From: Micropruina sp.
GTDB lineage: Bacteria; Actinomycetota; Actinomycetes; Propionibacteriales; Propionibacteriaceae
Direction: 5' to 3'
Assembly: GCF_027492755.1 (NCBI RefSeq)
Contig: NZ_JAPUED010000177.1
Coordinates: 1-46,375, forward strand
DNA length: 46,375 bases
The translations under genes and the position numbers were made by a program. Below are positions 18,640 through 27,762 of the stretch, in pieces (the stretch's first letter is position 1; the number at the start of each line of letters is the position of its first letter). The notes beneath the pieces were generated by a model. The model was not told the DNA's origin. It was given only the letters and a program-made list of their open reading frames with translations, and ran no database searches.

Positions 18640-19396
18640 AGCCGCCTTGACGCTGGACCCGAACCGCCGTCCCGCGGTGATGGTCGACGAGTTGCACGTC
18701 GTCTACCGCGCCTACGGCAGCGGCAAGGTGGCCCGCAACACTCAGGGCGGGTTGTTGTCGCGCACCCGGCGCGGCGTCCGCGAGGTGCACGCCCTCAAGG
18801 GGGTGTCGTTCGTCGCCTACGAGAACGAGTCGATCGGTGTGATCGGGTCGAACGGTTCGGGCAAGTCGACGCTGATGCGCGCCATCACCGGGCTCACCCC
18901 GCCCGAGTCCGGCGCCGTCTATGCCTCCGCCCGGCCCAACCTCCTCGGCGTCGGCGCGGCGCTGATCCCGAACCTGTCGGGCGAGCGCAACATCGTGCTG
19001 GGCGGCCTGGCGATGGGTTTCTCCTCCAAGGAGATCGGCGAGATGCGCGACGACATCGTCGCCTTCTCCGAGCTGGAGGAGTTCATCGACCTGCCGATGA
19101 AGACGTACTCCTCGGGCATGCAGGCCCGGCTGAAGTTCGCCATCGCCGCGGCGCGCCATCACGAGATCCTGATCGTCGACGAGGCGCTGGCCGTCGGCGA
19201 CCGGCGCTTCCGGCAGCGCAGCGAGGCCCGGATCCGGGAGATCCGCGATCAGGCCGGGACGATCTTCCTGGTTTCGCATTCGATGAAGTCCATCCGCGAC
19301 ACCTGTGAGCGGGTGCTGTGGCTGAATAAGGGCGTGCTGATGATGGACGGCCCCAGCGACGAGGTCGTCAGCGCCTATGAGGAGTCGAAACGTTGA
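18632..19396 (+). CDS. ABC transporter ATPase for polymer export (Wzt/TagH type)
   Basis: This 254-residue nucleotide-binding subunit has Walker A GSNGSGKST, the signature SSGMQARLKFA, Walker B ILIVDEALAVGD and the H-loop SHSM. The insertion before Walker A, and the DEALAVGD form of Walker B, are typical of the Wzt/TagH/RfbE subfamily that powers lipopolysaccharide or teichoic-acid export. It lacks the C-terminal carbohydrate-binding domain seen in some Wzt proteins. The GTG start is coupled to the permease by an 8-bp overlap, and its stop overlaps the next start (TGATG). Confidence 0.93.
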   Translation: MTEAALTLDPNRRPAVMVDELHVVYRAYGSGKVARNTQGGLLSRTRRGVREVHALKGVSFVAYENESIGVIGSNGSGKSTLMRAITGLTPPESGAVYASARPNLLGVGAALIPNLSGERNIVLGGLAMGFSSKEIGEMRDDIVAFSELEEFIDLPMKTYSSGMQARLKFAIAAARHHEILIVDEALAVGDRRFRQRSEARIREIRDQAGTIFLVSHSMKSIRDTCERVLWLNKGVLMMDGPSDEVVSAYEESKR

Positions 19397-21339
19397 TGTC
19401 GGAGGACGCGATGAGTGACCAGGAAGCCCAGCCGAGCGCCACGGCGCCCGAGCCGACGGTGACGGTCGCCACCCCGCCCAAGACCGCCGAGGCGGAGCAA
19501 CCGGTACGGATGCCGCGCTCTTTCGAGTTCGCCGGCGCGGTGATCGGGGAGCGTCCGCTGGCCCGCTGGCTGGTGCCGGTGTCCGAGCTGGTCAACCGCC
19601 ACTTCCTGGTGGCGACCGTGGCGTTGTGGGTGGTGCTGGTCGTCTCGGCGCTGCTGGGCTGGCTGTGGCCGGCCGTCGTCGCTTACGGACTGGCCGCGTT
19701 CATCGACTACCTGGCCAGCCGCGAGTTGCAGCGCGAGACGTTGCTGATGCGCCGGCTCGGCATGCCCAGCCACGTGCGGCTACTGCTCCGCGGCATCCTG
19801 CTGCTGGCCGTGCTGGCCAGGATCGAGCACCCGGTGGCCGCGCTGGCCTGGGCCGCGATGCTGCTGATCGTGCTGCTCGCCCAGTTGGTGCAGGTGGCCG
19901 GGACGGCCTGGCTGGCCTCCAAGCAGCCGCCGCTGATCTACCGGCCCGAGGGGCCGCAGCCGGCGTCCACCGTCGCCTTCGCCCGGCTGTACCGGCAGTC
20001 CAGCTGGATGCCGAAGTGGCTGGTCACCACCGATGTCGTCGCCGCGGTGCTGGTCGGCGTCGCGGCCACGCTGGGCCTGGGCTGGCTCATCGTGCTGCTG
20101 ATCGGCATCGTCTTCGTCGCCGTGATCGCGGCGATCTCAGCCGGCTACGCCCGCCGGGTACGGCGGCTCGGATCGGAGGAGTCCCAGGCGAGGATCGCCC
20201 GCGAGGTGACCGACGAACTGGACGCCTTCGGCCCCGAAGCGGTCGTCTACATGTCCGCCGACGCGGGACAGTCGCAGTACATCCTCAATCAGTGGGTGCC
20301 CACCATCGAGAAGATCCACCAGCGGGCGTTCATCATGGTGCGCGAGGCCAGCCACCTCAAGCCGATCCGGCCCACCACGCTGCCGGTGGTCTACGCCCCC
20401 AGCACCCGGCACTGCGAAGAGCTCACCAGGCCGAGCGTCAAGCTGGCGTTCTACCTGGCCAACGCAGGGAAGAACGTCCACCTGCTGCGTGAAGCGCGGC
20501 TCAAGCACGTCTTCTTGAACCATGGCGACAGCGACAAGTCCACCTCGGCGAACCCGGTCGCCCGCGTCTACGACGAGGTCTGGGTGGCCGGTGAGGCGGC
20601 GGTGGAGCGTTACGAAGCGGCCGGCATCCACATGCCGCGCAAGCAGTACGCGATCGTCGGACGCCCCCAGGTCGAGTCGCTGCGGGTGGGGCCGCTGCCC
20701 GCGGGCGGCCCGTTCACCGTGCTCTACGCACCTACCTTCGAGGGCTACTACGAGGAGTCGAACTACTCCTCCCTGGAGCGGATGGGCCCGCAGATGATCG
20801 AGCGGATCCTGGCCCAGTACCCCGACGTCCGGGTGATCTTCAAGCCGCACCCGGCCAGCGGGGTGCAGCGTCCGGGCATGGTGGAGGCCCGGGTGGCGAT
20901 CGTCGACCTGCTGGCCAGGCATCCCGGCAATCATCTCTACGTGGGTCCCGAATCGGAACTGACCCTGTACCAGTGCTTCGACATGGCCGACGCGATGATC
21001 TCGGACATCTCCAGTGTGGTGACCGACTTCCTCTACACCGAGCGGCCGCTGGTGACCACCAACCCGCGGCGGCTGTCCCGGGAGCTGTTCTTCCACACCT
21101 TCCCGACCCAGCGCGCCTCGTACATCATGGAACGCTCGCTGGAGAACTTCACCGCCGTGATGGACGACGTGGTGAACGGCGACAGCCAGCGCGCGCAGCG
21201 GCTGGAGATCAAGCGCTGGGTGCTCGGTGACCATCCGCACGGCCCGACTGCCACCTTCGTGGCCGAGTCCGACCGGTTGACCGCCGAGGCGGTCGCGCAC
21301 GCGGCCAGCATTCGCAACGAGTTCCGGGTCAAGTCCTGA
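19396..21339 (+). CDS. Membrane-fused CDP-glycerol glycerophosphotransferase-like protein
   Basis: The 647-residue protein has a disordered N-terminus (1-45) and about five hydrophobic segments (roughly 70-110, 133-170, 220-262). A C-terminal domain (about 285-640) resembles TagB/TagF transferases: LNHGDSDKSTS in place of the usual WHG motif, VLYAPTFEGYYEE, IFKPHPASG and SDISSVVTDFLYTERPLV. The family moves glycerol phosphate from CDP-glycerol onto a growing lipid-linked chain. The membrane half is unusual, as TagF proteins are usually peripheral. It starts at the ATG overlapping the ATPase stop, so it is the third gene of an exporter operon. Its role could be primer extension or modification; the acceptor is unknown. 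Confidence 0.8.
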   Translation: MSEDAMSDQEAQPSATAPEPTVTVATPPKTAEAEQPVRMPRSFEFAGAVIGERPLARWLVPVSELVNRHFLVATVALWVVLVVSALLGWLWPAVVAYGLAAFIDYLASRELQRETLLMRRLGMPSHVRLLLRGILLLAVLARIEHPVAALAWAAMLLIVLLAQLVQVAGTAWLASKQPPLIYRPEGPQPASTVAFARLYRQSSWMPKWLVTTDVVAAVLVGVAATLGLGWLIVLLIGIVFVAVIAAISAGYARRVRRLGSEESQARIAREVTDELDAFGPEAVVYMSADAGQSQYILNQWVPTIEKIHQRAFIMVREASHLKPIRPTTLPVVYAPSTRHCEELTRPSVKLAFYLANAGKNVHLLREARLKHVFLNHGDSDKSTSANPVARVYDEVWVAGEAAVERYEAAGIHMPRKQYAIVGRPQVESLRVGPLPAGGPFTVLYAPTFEGYYEESNYSSLERMGPQMIERILAQYPDVRVIFKPHPASGVQRPGMVEARVAIVDLLARHPGNHLYVGPESELTLYQCFDMADAMISDISSVVTDFLYTERPLVTTNPRRLSRELFFHTFPTQRASYIMERSLENFTAVMDDVVNGDSQRAQRLEIKRWVLGDHPHGPTATFVAESDRLTAEAVAHAASIRNEFRVKS

Positions 21340-21354
21340 GCCGGGTCACCGCCG

Positions 21355-21371
21355 ATTGAGCTTGTCGAACC
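21355..21371 (+). repeat. GAGCTTGTCGA repeat, single arm
   Basis: ATTGAGCTTGTCGAACC is one arm only of the GAGCTTGTCGA palindrome family, in the 45-bp gap between two convergent genes. No second arm follows. Confidence 0.65.
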
Positions 21372-21384
21372 AGGTGCCCCAGGC

Positions 21385-22101
21385 TCAGTCGGTGACGGCC
21401 GGCAGCTGGTCGATGACGCGGACGTGGTGGCCGTCGAACCAGCCCGCCACGGTTTCCTTGCTGGCGTCGCCCGAGCGAGCCTTCTTGAACGCCTTGCCGC
21501 TCTTGCCCCAATGGTGGACCAGCACGTCCTCGTAGTCGCGGACGGCGCTGACCTGGAGACCGTCGCGCAGCAGGCGGGCCTCCAGCGCGGTCACCGACCA
21601 CCACCACTGGAACTGCTCGTCGAGGCCGTCGCCCCAGGCGTCGCGGTCGACGAGCAGGCAGAACCCGTCGCTGCGCGGCCAGGGGCCGCTGGTGACGTAG
21701 CGCAGGCCGGTCGCGCCGCGCTCGTGCACGGCCAGCATCCGCCGCAGCCAGTCAGGGTCGCGGACCTCGGTGTCGGTGTTCAGCAGAAGGATGTGGCTGG
21801 CGTCGCGGGGCGCCATCGCGACACCGATGTTGCAGCCCTCGGCGAAGAAGGTGTTGCGGTCCAGCAGGGCCAGCCGGTTGACCCGGCCGAGGAACCGCAT
21901 CGCCGTCCAGAACAGTTTGGTCTTGCGCCCGCTGTTGTTGTCGACCACCACCAGTTCGTAGTCGACGCCACGCGTCGTGCGCAGGCTCTTCAGCATCTTC
22001 CTGGCGTACGACAAGGCGTTGTAGCTGACCACGATGATGGCCACCTTCGGCGGCGCGGCGGAGGCGTCGGACATGACGTCGAGGCTAGCAAAATCCGTCA
22101 T
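21385..22101 (-). CDS. Family 2 glycosyltransferase
   Basis: The 238-residue GT-A protein has the nucleotide-sugar site AIIVVSYNALSYARKML (21-37), VVVDNNS, and the metal motif LLNTDTEVRDPDWL (a DxD-type motif). This resembles rhamnosyl- and other wall-polymer glycosyltransferases. It has no membrane segment and is rather short. The ATG at 22101 lies 4 bp after the stop of the upstream pyruvyltransferase gene, implying coupling; an internal ATG at 22074 is possible, and neither has a clear ribosome site. It is the last gene of a four-gene minus-strand operon, and probably adds a sugar to the surface polymer or its linker. Confidence 0.85.
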   Translation of the reverse strand: MTDFASLDVMSDASAAPPKVAIIVVSYNALSYARKMLKSLRTTRGVDYELVVVDNNSGRKTKLFWTAMRFLGRVNRLALLDRNTFFAEGCNIGVAMAPRDASHILLLNTDTEVRDPDWLRRMLAVHERGATGLRYVTSGPWPRSDGFCLLVDRDAWGDGLDEQFQWWWSVTALEARLLRDGLQVSAVRDYEDVLVHHWGKSGKAFKKARSGDASKETVAGWFDGHHVRVIDQLPAVTD

Positions 22102-22105
22102 GCGG

Positions 22106-24472
22106 TCAGTGCCCGGTCAGCGTGGACGGGCGGATCCGCGCCGCACCCGCACCCAGCAGCACGACGGCGTCCGGATCGTGCCGCTCCAGGGCGACCCGGG
22201 TCAGCGCGTGGCTCGGCAGCGGCTGGAAGTCGCCCGCGGTGACCACGGCCACGGCTTCGGCGAAGCGTGCCGAGTAGGTGCCGATCAGCTCACCGGCCAG
22301 GTCGGACCAGCCGGCGGCGCGCAGGGCGCCGGCGTCGATCACGCAGGCCCGGACGTCCGGCACCTGTCGGCCGTGCCCGCAGCGCCGATGCGCGGACGCC
22401 ACGAAGGCCAAGGCCCGACCCGGGTCGTCACCCTGCCGGGCGGAGACCCGGCGGATCAGCACCGACAGACTCTGCCGGGCACGGCGGACGTCGAGTTCGG
22501 CGGCCAGGCCGGCCGCCGACGTGGGGGCGTCGAACAGTTCCGCCGGGTCGTCGCGCAGCACGGTGTCGGAGGTCAGTACCAGGGCGCGGGTGGCGTCCGG
22601 CAGGGCATCCAGCACCGCGGCCATGGCCAACTCCTGGCCCTGAGGCGCGGGCACGACGTGGACGCCGTCGCCGAGGTCGGCTTCCGCGCCCACCACGATC
22701 ACGTCGTAGCCGGCGGCGTGCCGGGAGACCGACTCCAGCAGCCGGCGCAGCGGCTTGCTCGCTCGCGGTGCGTTGATCACGATCACCCGGGCACCGACGC
22801 TCGGCAGGGTGACCTGCGGAAGCGGCCGGCGTCCGAAGCCGAAGGCACCCAGGAACTCCTGCGCGGCGGCGACATCGGGTGCGCACAGCTCGCGCCAGCG
22901 TCGGTAGACCTCCGCTTCGTCGGTGTGCTGCGCCAGCAGCGGCAGCATCGCGGCGAGCTTGTCCAGGATTCCGTGGCGGATGCGCTCGTAGGCCGCGTCG
23001 TCGATGCCGATCAGGCCGCCGAAGCGAGGGTCGCTGGGATTCTTCGGACGGAAGTCGACCCGGCAACCGACGGAGCGGGCCGGCAGATAGCTGTGCAGCC
23101 GGCTGGTGCTGACTTCGGCGTATTCGGCGTGGTAGCGCTGCACCCATTCGCGGGCCAGCGCCAGATTCTCGGCCAGCGGCAGCGGACGGATGTCACCCAC
23201 CGACTGCTCGATCTGCTCGCCCTCCTCGGGCGCCTCCTGAGCATCGATGTAGGCGGTGCCGGTGCGCTCGTCCGGGCCGGTGCGGGCGAATACGGTGTCG
23301 ACCGTGGTGGTGATGCAACCGGAGAAGAACGCCGGGACGCCCGCGGCGTCCAGCAACGCCACCGTCTGCCAGTCGCGGCAGCCGATCGGCGCCCACCGCC
23401 GCAGGTAGTCGATGGCGTCGGGGGTGAGGGCGTCCGGCTTGTTCAGGTGGAACGACACGAACAGCGGTCGCAGATTGGGATGGAACGGCAGGTTGTAGCC
23501 GCCGGAGAACGTGGGATGCAGGTACCAGCCGAACATCACCGCCCAGGTCGGCGCGGGAAGATCCTGATAGACGCTGCCGTCGCGCTGCACCTCGACCAGC
23601 TGAATGCGCGCTGGCGGCCCCTCGATCAGCCGCTCGGGCTTCACCGTGCCTCGCAGCGAGCGCATGGCCGCGACCAGTTCGGGATCACCGTCGAACTCGA
23701 AGCCCTGCCGGCGGACGAGGTGGCCCAGGCTGGCCAGGGTCTGGATGTAGTCACCGACGTTGCGGGAGGCGTTGTCGGGCTGCTTGTAGTCGAGCACCCC
23801 GAAGCGGAAGTCGGCTTCCAGGTCGGGTTGGGGTGCCCGGCGGAAGCCGTCGGTGAACCAGCTGCGCAGCCGGGCGAACTCGCTCGCCCAGTAGTCGGTG
23901 AGTTCTCCGAAACCGCCGGTCTCGGCGACGTCGGCGGTCAACCGGGCCAGCGGCTCATGACCCACCGAGAAGGCATGACGGGCGAGCACCAGCGCGGGAT
24001 AGCCGGTCAGTGAGTCGGGTGCCTCGCCGACCAGGGCGGTGCAGCGTGCGGCGCAGCCGTCCGGATCGGCACCGAAGCCGGCGATCGCGTACTCGGGGCA
24101 GGCCGCGCCCCGCAGCTCGACGTCCTGCACCGCCTCGAACTCGGCCCATGCCTGCGCCGGCGTCGAGGTGGCCAGATGGCACAACCCGAGCACCGCCCGG
24201 CCGGCCTGGGCGGTCGCCGGCTGCTGGAGCAGCCCGTACCCCAACTGCAACGCCTCCGCTGTGGAATCAGCGGCCAGCGCCCCACGGGCGACGGACAGGG
24301 CGGCACGGCCTGGCGGCTCACCCGTCGCCACGCGTTGCCGGTAGCGGGCGGTCGCGTCGGATTCAGCGGACGGCGGCGTCACCGGTGGCACCGTCCCCCG
24401 GGCGCCGACCAAGGTGGCCAGCGCGCGGCGTCCCCGCCCCAACGCTTTGCGCCACGGCGATGACGTCACCAC
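22106..24472 (-). CDS. Three-part protein with polysaccharide pyruvyl transferase core
   Basis: The 788-residue protein has an Ala-rich helical, TPR-like N-terminal part (about 50-205). A central domain (about 220-545) matches polysaccharide pyruvyl transferases (CsaB/WcaK type): FGVLDYKQPDNASRNVGDYI (224-243), APIGCRDWQT (361-370), VPAFFSGCIT (379-388) and TSRLHSYLPA (456-465). The C-terminal region (about 560-788) has Rossmann-like strands (ARVIVINAPR, YDVIVVGAE, ALVLTSDTVL) that resemble part of a GT-A glycosyltransferase but lack a clear catalytic motif. The core would transfer pyruvate from phosphoenolpyruvate to a sugar or glycerol unit as a ketal. Two tandem GTG starts are possible; the first has GAAGGG 7 nt upstream. 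It is coupled to neighbours on both sides. Confidence 0.8.
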   Translation of the reverse strand: MVTSSPWRKALGRGRRALATLVGARGTVPPVTPPSAESDATARYRQRVATGEPPGRAALSVARGALAADSTAEALQLGYGLLQQPATAQAGRAVLGLCHLATSTPAQAWAEFEAVQDVELRGAACPEYAIAGFGADPDGCAARCTALVGEAPDSLTGYPALVLARHAFSVGHEPLARLTADVAETGGFGELTDYWASEFARLRSWFTDGFRRAPQPDLEADFRFGVLDYKQPDNASRNVGDYIQTLASLGHLVRRQGFEFDGDPELVAAMRSLRGTVKPERLIEGPPARIQLVEVQRDGSVYQDLPAPTWAVMFGWYLHPTFSGGYNLPFHPNLRPLFVSFHLNKPDALTPDAIDYLRRWAPIGCRDWQTVALLDAAGVPAFFSGCITTTVDTVFARTGPDERTGTAYIDAQEAPEEGEQIEQSVGDIRPLPLAENLALAREWVQRYHAEYAEVSTSRLHSYLPARSVGCRVDFRPKNPSDPRFGGLIGIDDAAYERIRHGILDKLAAMLPLLAQHTDEAEVYRRWRELCAPDVAAAQEFLGAFGFGRRPLPQVTLPSVGARVIVINAPRASKPLRRLLESVSRHAAGYDVIVVGAEADLGDGVHVVPAPQGQELAMAAVLDALPDATRALVLTSDTVLRDDPAELFDAPTSAAGLAAELDVRRARQSLSVLIRRVSARQGDDPGRALAFVASAHRRCGHGRQVPDVRACVIDAGALRAAGWSDLAGELIGTYSARFAEAVAVVTAGDFQPLPSHALTRVALERHDPDAVVLLGAGAARIRPSTLTGH

Positions 24473-24483
24473 GCGGTGGCCCT

Positions 24484-26130
24484 TCAGTTCGGAAGCTTCA
24501 TGGTGCCGACACTCTTGTCGTCACCGGCGGCCGGCGTGGTGATCAGCGCCGAGGACGCCGCCCCGCGGCCGATCAGCGAGCCGTTGATCCGGATGTACAC
24601 GCCCTTGCGCGGGGGCAGCCCACGCAAGGTGAACTCGCCGGCGCTGTTGGTGGCGAACTGCGACACCACTTCGCGGTCCTTCGTCCAGCCCGTGCGGGCG
24701 GCCACGAAGACGTCACGCACCGGCTTGCCGTTGCTGCCCTCCACCTTGCCGGTGAGGATGCTGCCCTGACCGATGCTCACCGTGTCGGCGGTCACCGGGG
24801 TGTTGCCGAGCTTGGCCTTGACCACGGTGCCCTCCTCCCGGGCGTATGCGGTGCCCTTGGTGTTCACCCACTGAGTGGTGTAGTTGCCGCTGCCCACGTA
24901 GGCGAGCTGCACGTAGTAGTCGCCGGGGCGCACTTCGAGCTTGTACTTGCCCGAGGTCGAGACCGGAACCTGGGCGTTCACGTCGCCGGACGACTTGGAG
25001 TAGGCCACCGCCACGTAGTCGGCGAGCGTGCTGCCGCCGGCGCCGGTCACCGTGCCGGAGATGAAGCCCTTCGGCGAACGGGTCTTCGCCATGATGGCCT
25101 CGGTGCGGTCGGAGACCGCCACGGTGGTCACCTTGCCCTTGGCATCGGTGAAGTTCTGCACCATCCGGATCCGGAGGTAGTAGTTGGTGTTGGAGCTGAG
25201 CTTGGTGACCTTGCCGGAGGTGCCGGTCAGACTGGCATAGCCGTCATGATCGGTCATCTCCTGGTTCTCGGCCCAATAGACGCGGAACAGGTGCTTGTCG
25301 GCGTCATAGCCCTGCGGTGCCTTCCAGGACAGGCTGATGCTCTCGTGATCGGTGTCGGTGGCCTTGAAGCTGGTGGGCTGGTCGTACATCGGGGTGGTGG
25401 TGCCGTCCGGCAGCTTCACCGTGGCCGGGTTGGTCGACTTGGTGGACTTGGCGCTGGAGTAGCCGCTCATCCGGATACCCGGCAGGTCGGTGTTGCCCGC
25501 CACCGGAAGCCGGTTGGCCACCGTGAACTTGTAGCTGACACCCGGCTTCAGCCCGGTGAACACCGCCGAGCCGTCGAAGCCGTACTGGTACTTGGTCTTC
25601 TCGCCCTTGGCTTCGGCCCGCAGCACATAGCCCGGGGAGCCGGTCACCGTGCGCCAGGTGATCTCCATGCTGGTCTTGGTCGGGTTGACCGCTTGGATCG
25701 CGATCGGCGCCTTGTAGGAGAACTTGGACGTCTTCACCTTGACCGCCGAACTCACCGCGCCGGTCGAGGTGCCGCTGCTGGAGGCGGCGCTCCAGGGCTG
25801 GACCCAGACGTAGTAGGTCTTCGAGGTGCTCAGTGCCGACAGCGTCAGCGGGGATCCGGTCACATACTTCGACGAGGCCTTCGATCGGCTCGAGCTGGTG
25901 CCGTAGTAGACCCGGTAGGCGGCCGGCTTGCCGTCGGAGGGCGCCTTCCAGGTCACGGTGACGCCGTTCGAACCCGAAATGGCCTTGGCGGAGACGCTGG
26001 TGGGTTTGCCGAGCGCCGCGTTCGCCCGCGGCGTGGGAGCGACCACGCTGAGGGCGAATGCGAGGGTGCCGATGATCGCGACGATCAGGCTGCGGTGGCC
26101 CAGTCTCATTGTTGTGCTGCGGTTCGTCAC
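24484..26130 (-). CDS. Secreted FN3 and carboxypeptidase-regulatory-like repeat protein
   Basis: The 548-residue protein has a signal sequence (hydrophobic about 14-32, cleavage near ANA|AL) and three fibronectin type III domains (about 42-130, 140-245, 250-345). One or two beta-sandwich domains of the carboxypeptidase-regulatory/CNA-B kind follow (about 355-460 and 460-548; ISGTVTGAGG, LTGKVEGSNGKPV). There is no catalytic motif, anchor or sorting signal. It is likely an extracellular binding or scaffold protein. GTG at 26130 overlaps the PLD-like gene's stop (GTGA); an ATG seven codons later is an alternative. The link with polymer-modifying genes suggests it binds the wall polymer. Confidence 0.82.
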   Translation of the reverse strand: MTNRSTTMRLGHRSLIVAIIGTLAFALSVVAPTPRANAALGKPTSVSAKAISGSNGVTVTWKAPSDGKPAAYRVYYGTSSSRSKASSKYVTGSPLTLSALSTSKTYYVWVQPWSAASSSGTSTGAVSSAVKVKTSKFSYKAPIAIQAVNPTKTSMEITWRTVTGSPGYVLRAEAKGEKTKYQYGFDGSAVFTGLKPGVSYKFTVANRLPVAGNTDLPGIRMSGYSSAKSTKSTNPATVKLPDGTTTPMYDQPTSFKATDTDHESISLSWKAPQGYDADKHLFRVYWAENQEMTDHDGYASLTGTSGKVTKLSSNTNYYLRIRMVQNFTDAKGKVTTVAVSDRTEAIMAKTRSPKGFISGTVTGAGGSTLADYVAVAYSKSSGDVNAQVPVSTSGKYKLEVRPGDYYVQLAYVGSGNYTTQWVNTKGTAYAREEGTVVKAKLGNTPVTADTVSIGQGSILTGKVEGSNGKPVRDVFVAARTGWTKDREVVSQFATNSAGEFTLRGLPPRKGVYIRINGSLIGRGAASSALITTPAAGDDKSVGTMKLPN

Positions 26131-27563
26131 TTGCAGGCCCTGTTCCCTTGGTTCAGTTCGTTCCAGCCGGCCTGGTAGACGCCGATCGCCCGGCGCATGT
26201 CCTCGGCGGTGGCGTTGTTGGCGCGGCGGGTGTCCATGGTGATCACGTGCTCTTCGCTGTAGCGCAGCCCGGACGTGGTCATGTTGGCGGTGCCGAACAG
26301 AGCCCGGCCGGCGTTGCTGGTGGCCGGGGTGATCAGGATCATCTTGGTGTGGATCGGCACCTTGGTGCAGCGCACCATGGTGGTGGCGTTGTACTTCTTC
26401 AGCACCTTCACCACGTCCTTCGACACGGTCTGCGCACCGCCCTGCTGGGAGAGCAGGATCTTCACGTCACAACCCCGGTTCTTGAGGCTGACCAGGGATT
26501 TCACCATGATCGTTGCCCGCGTGATGGTGAGCCGGTACATCGCCACCCGGATCTTGTTGTCGACCAGGCAGTCGACGTCGTTGAACTGCGCCGAGTAGTA
26601 GTCGTCGACGTCCTTCGGCTGTGGACTGAACGAGACCGAGGTGCCGCGGCCCGAGTCGGTGTAGTGCCGGTAGAGGGTGTCGATCCAGATGCCGCGGTCC
26701 TTCTTCAGCGTCGGCTTGACGTCGCCGACGGTGACGAACTTGCCCTTCTTGCAGTCGGCCGAGCCGGTGGTCGAGCCCGAGCAGATCTTCATGTTCTGGT
26801 AGCGGGCGGAGAAGTTGTCGTACAGCTTCTGGTCGCCGTAGATGAGGGACGCCTCCTGCCAGTAGGTGCGCACCTGGCTGCGGGCGAACTGACCCGACGA
26901 CGAGAACACCGCGGGATGCTTCTTGTCGTCGCCGGCCCAGAGGGTGTCCGAGATCGTCATGAACTTCTCGTGGTTGATCGCGTACGGGTACACGCTCGAC
27001 TTGTTGGTGTTGAAGCAGCCGTTGTAGCACCAGTAGATCTTGGCGATCTTGCTGCTGACCAGTCGCTTGACGATGTTGGATTTCGCCGAGGCCGGGGTGA
27101 TGCTGCCGCCGTCCATCACGAAGCCGATGTTGACGTTGCGCTTCTTCTTCACGTACTCCATCGCGCGCCAGATGATCTCGCTGTCGGACTCCGGCCGCTC
27201 GGTGGTGCCGATCGCCCGGATGAAGTACATGCCGATCATGATCGTGGCGTTCTTCTTGGCGCCGCAGACGATCTGGGCCATCCGGTTGGCGTAGCTCCAG
27301 GGCGACTGGTTCTTGGCGTCCAGGTAGCCCCGGTACTCCATGTCGTCGGTGTTGAACCAGGCCTCGAACGCACGTGGCTCCGAGGTCAGCGTCGGGCACT
27401 CGCTGAGGTCCTGCGGGACGGCCTGCGCCTCACCGGTGTTGTCGTCCATGGTGAACGAGATGGCGCCCGCCGGGGTCGCCACGATCGCGGTGAGCAGCGT
27501 GGCGACGCCCAGCATCGCGAGTAGGCGTTGTTTCCAGTTGGATCGGTTGGCCGAGAACGGCAT
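26127..27563 (-). CDS. Secreted phospholipase D-like protein
   Basis: This 478-residue exported protein (signal about 10-36, ending PAGA|IS) belongs to the phospholipase D superfamily. There are two half-motifs: NHEKFMTISD near 199 with FSSSGQF after it, and PIHTKMILI near 400 with FGTANMTTSG near 424. Histidine and lysine are present in both, but the usual aspartate spacing of HxKx4D is off by one in the first and absent in the second. Pairs of cysteines (CYNGC, CSGST...DCKKG) suggest disulfides. The superfamily cleaves or transfers phosphodiesters, and its substrate here could be phospholipid or the glycerol-phosphate polymer. I prefer the ATG at 27563, with GGGGGT upstream; the GTG at 27584 would place its ribosome site in a palindrome. 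It is first in the operon. Confidence 0.82.
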   Translation of the reverse strand: MPFSANRSNWKQRLLAMLGVATLLTAIVATPAGAISFTMDDNTGEAQAVPQDLSECPTLTSEPRAFEAWFNTDDMEYRGYLDAKNQSPWSYANRMAQIVCGAKKNATIMIGMYFIRAIGTTERPESDSEIIWRAMEYVKKKRNVNIGFVMDGGSITPASAKSNIVKRLVSSKIAKIYWCYNGCFNTNKSSVYPYAINHEKFMTISDTLWAGDDKKHPAVFSSSGQFARSQVRTYWQEASLIYGDQKLYDNFSARYQNMKICSGSTTGSADCKKGKFVTVGDVKPTLKKDRGIWIDTLYRHYTDSGRGTSVSFSPQPKDVDDYYSAQFNDVDCLVDNKIRVAMYRLTITRATIMVKSLVSLKNRGCDVKILLSQQGGAQTVSKDVVKVLKKYNATTMVRCTKVPIHTKMILITPATSNAGRALFGTANMTTSGLRYSEEHVITMDTRRANNATAEDMRRAIGVYQAGWNELNQGNRACK

Positions 27564-27585
27564 CCATACCCCCGAGTTCGTCACA

Positions 27586-27603
27586 CCGGCGAGAACTCGC
27601 CGG
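27586..27603. promoter_or_regulatory. 18-bp palindrome upstream of the PLD-like operon
   Basis: CCGGCGAG-AA-CTCGCCGG is a perfect 8-bp inverted repeat in the divergent region between the PLD-like operon and the CopC-like gene. It lies in the leader of the operon, so it may be an operator or an RNA hairpin. Confidence 0.4.
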
Positions 27604-27762
27604 GGCGCGGCGAAATTCAGCGGTGCCTTTGATTAGGATTTCCCTGAGGATGATAACCCAGGAAGCCGTGGGCTCCCGCTTCGCCACTTCGTACCCCGGT
27701 ACTGTGGTGGGCCCGAGGATTCCAGGGTGCACACCGCGCCCGTGTGACGAAGGGTGGCCTCG

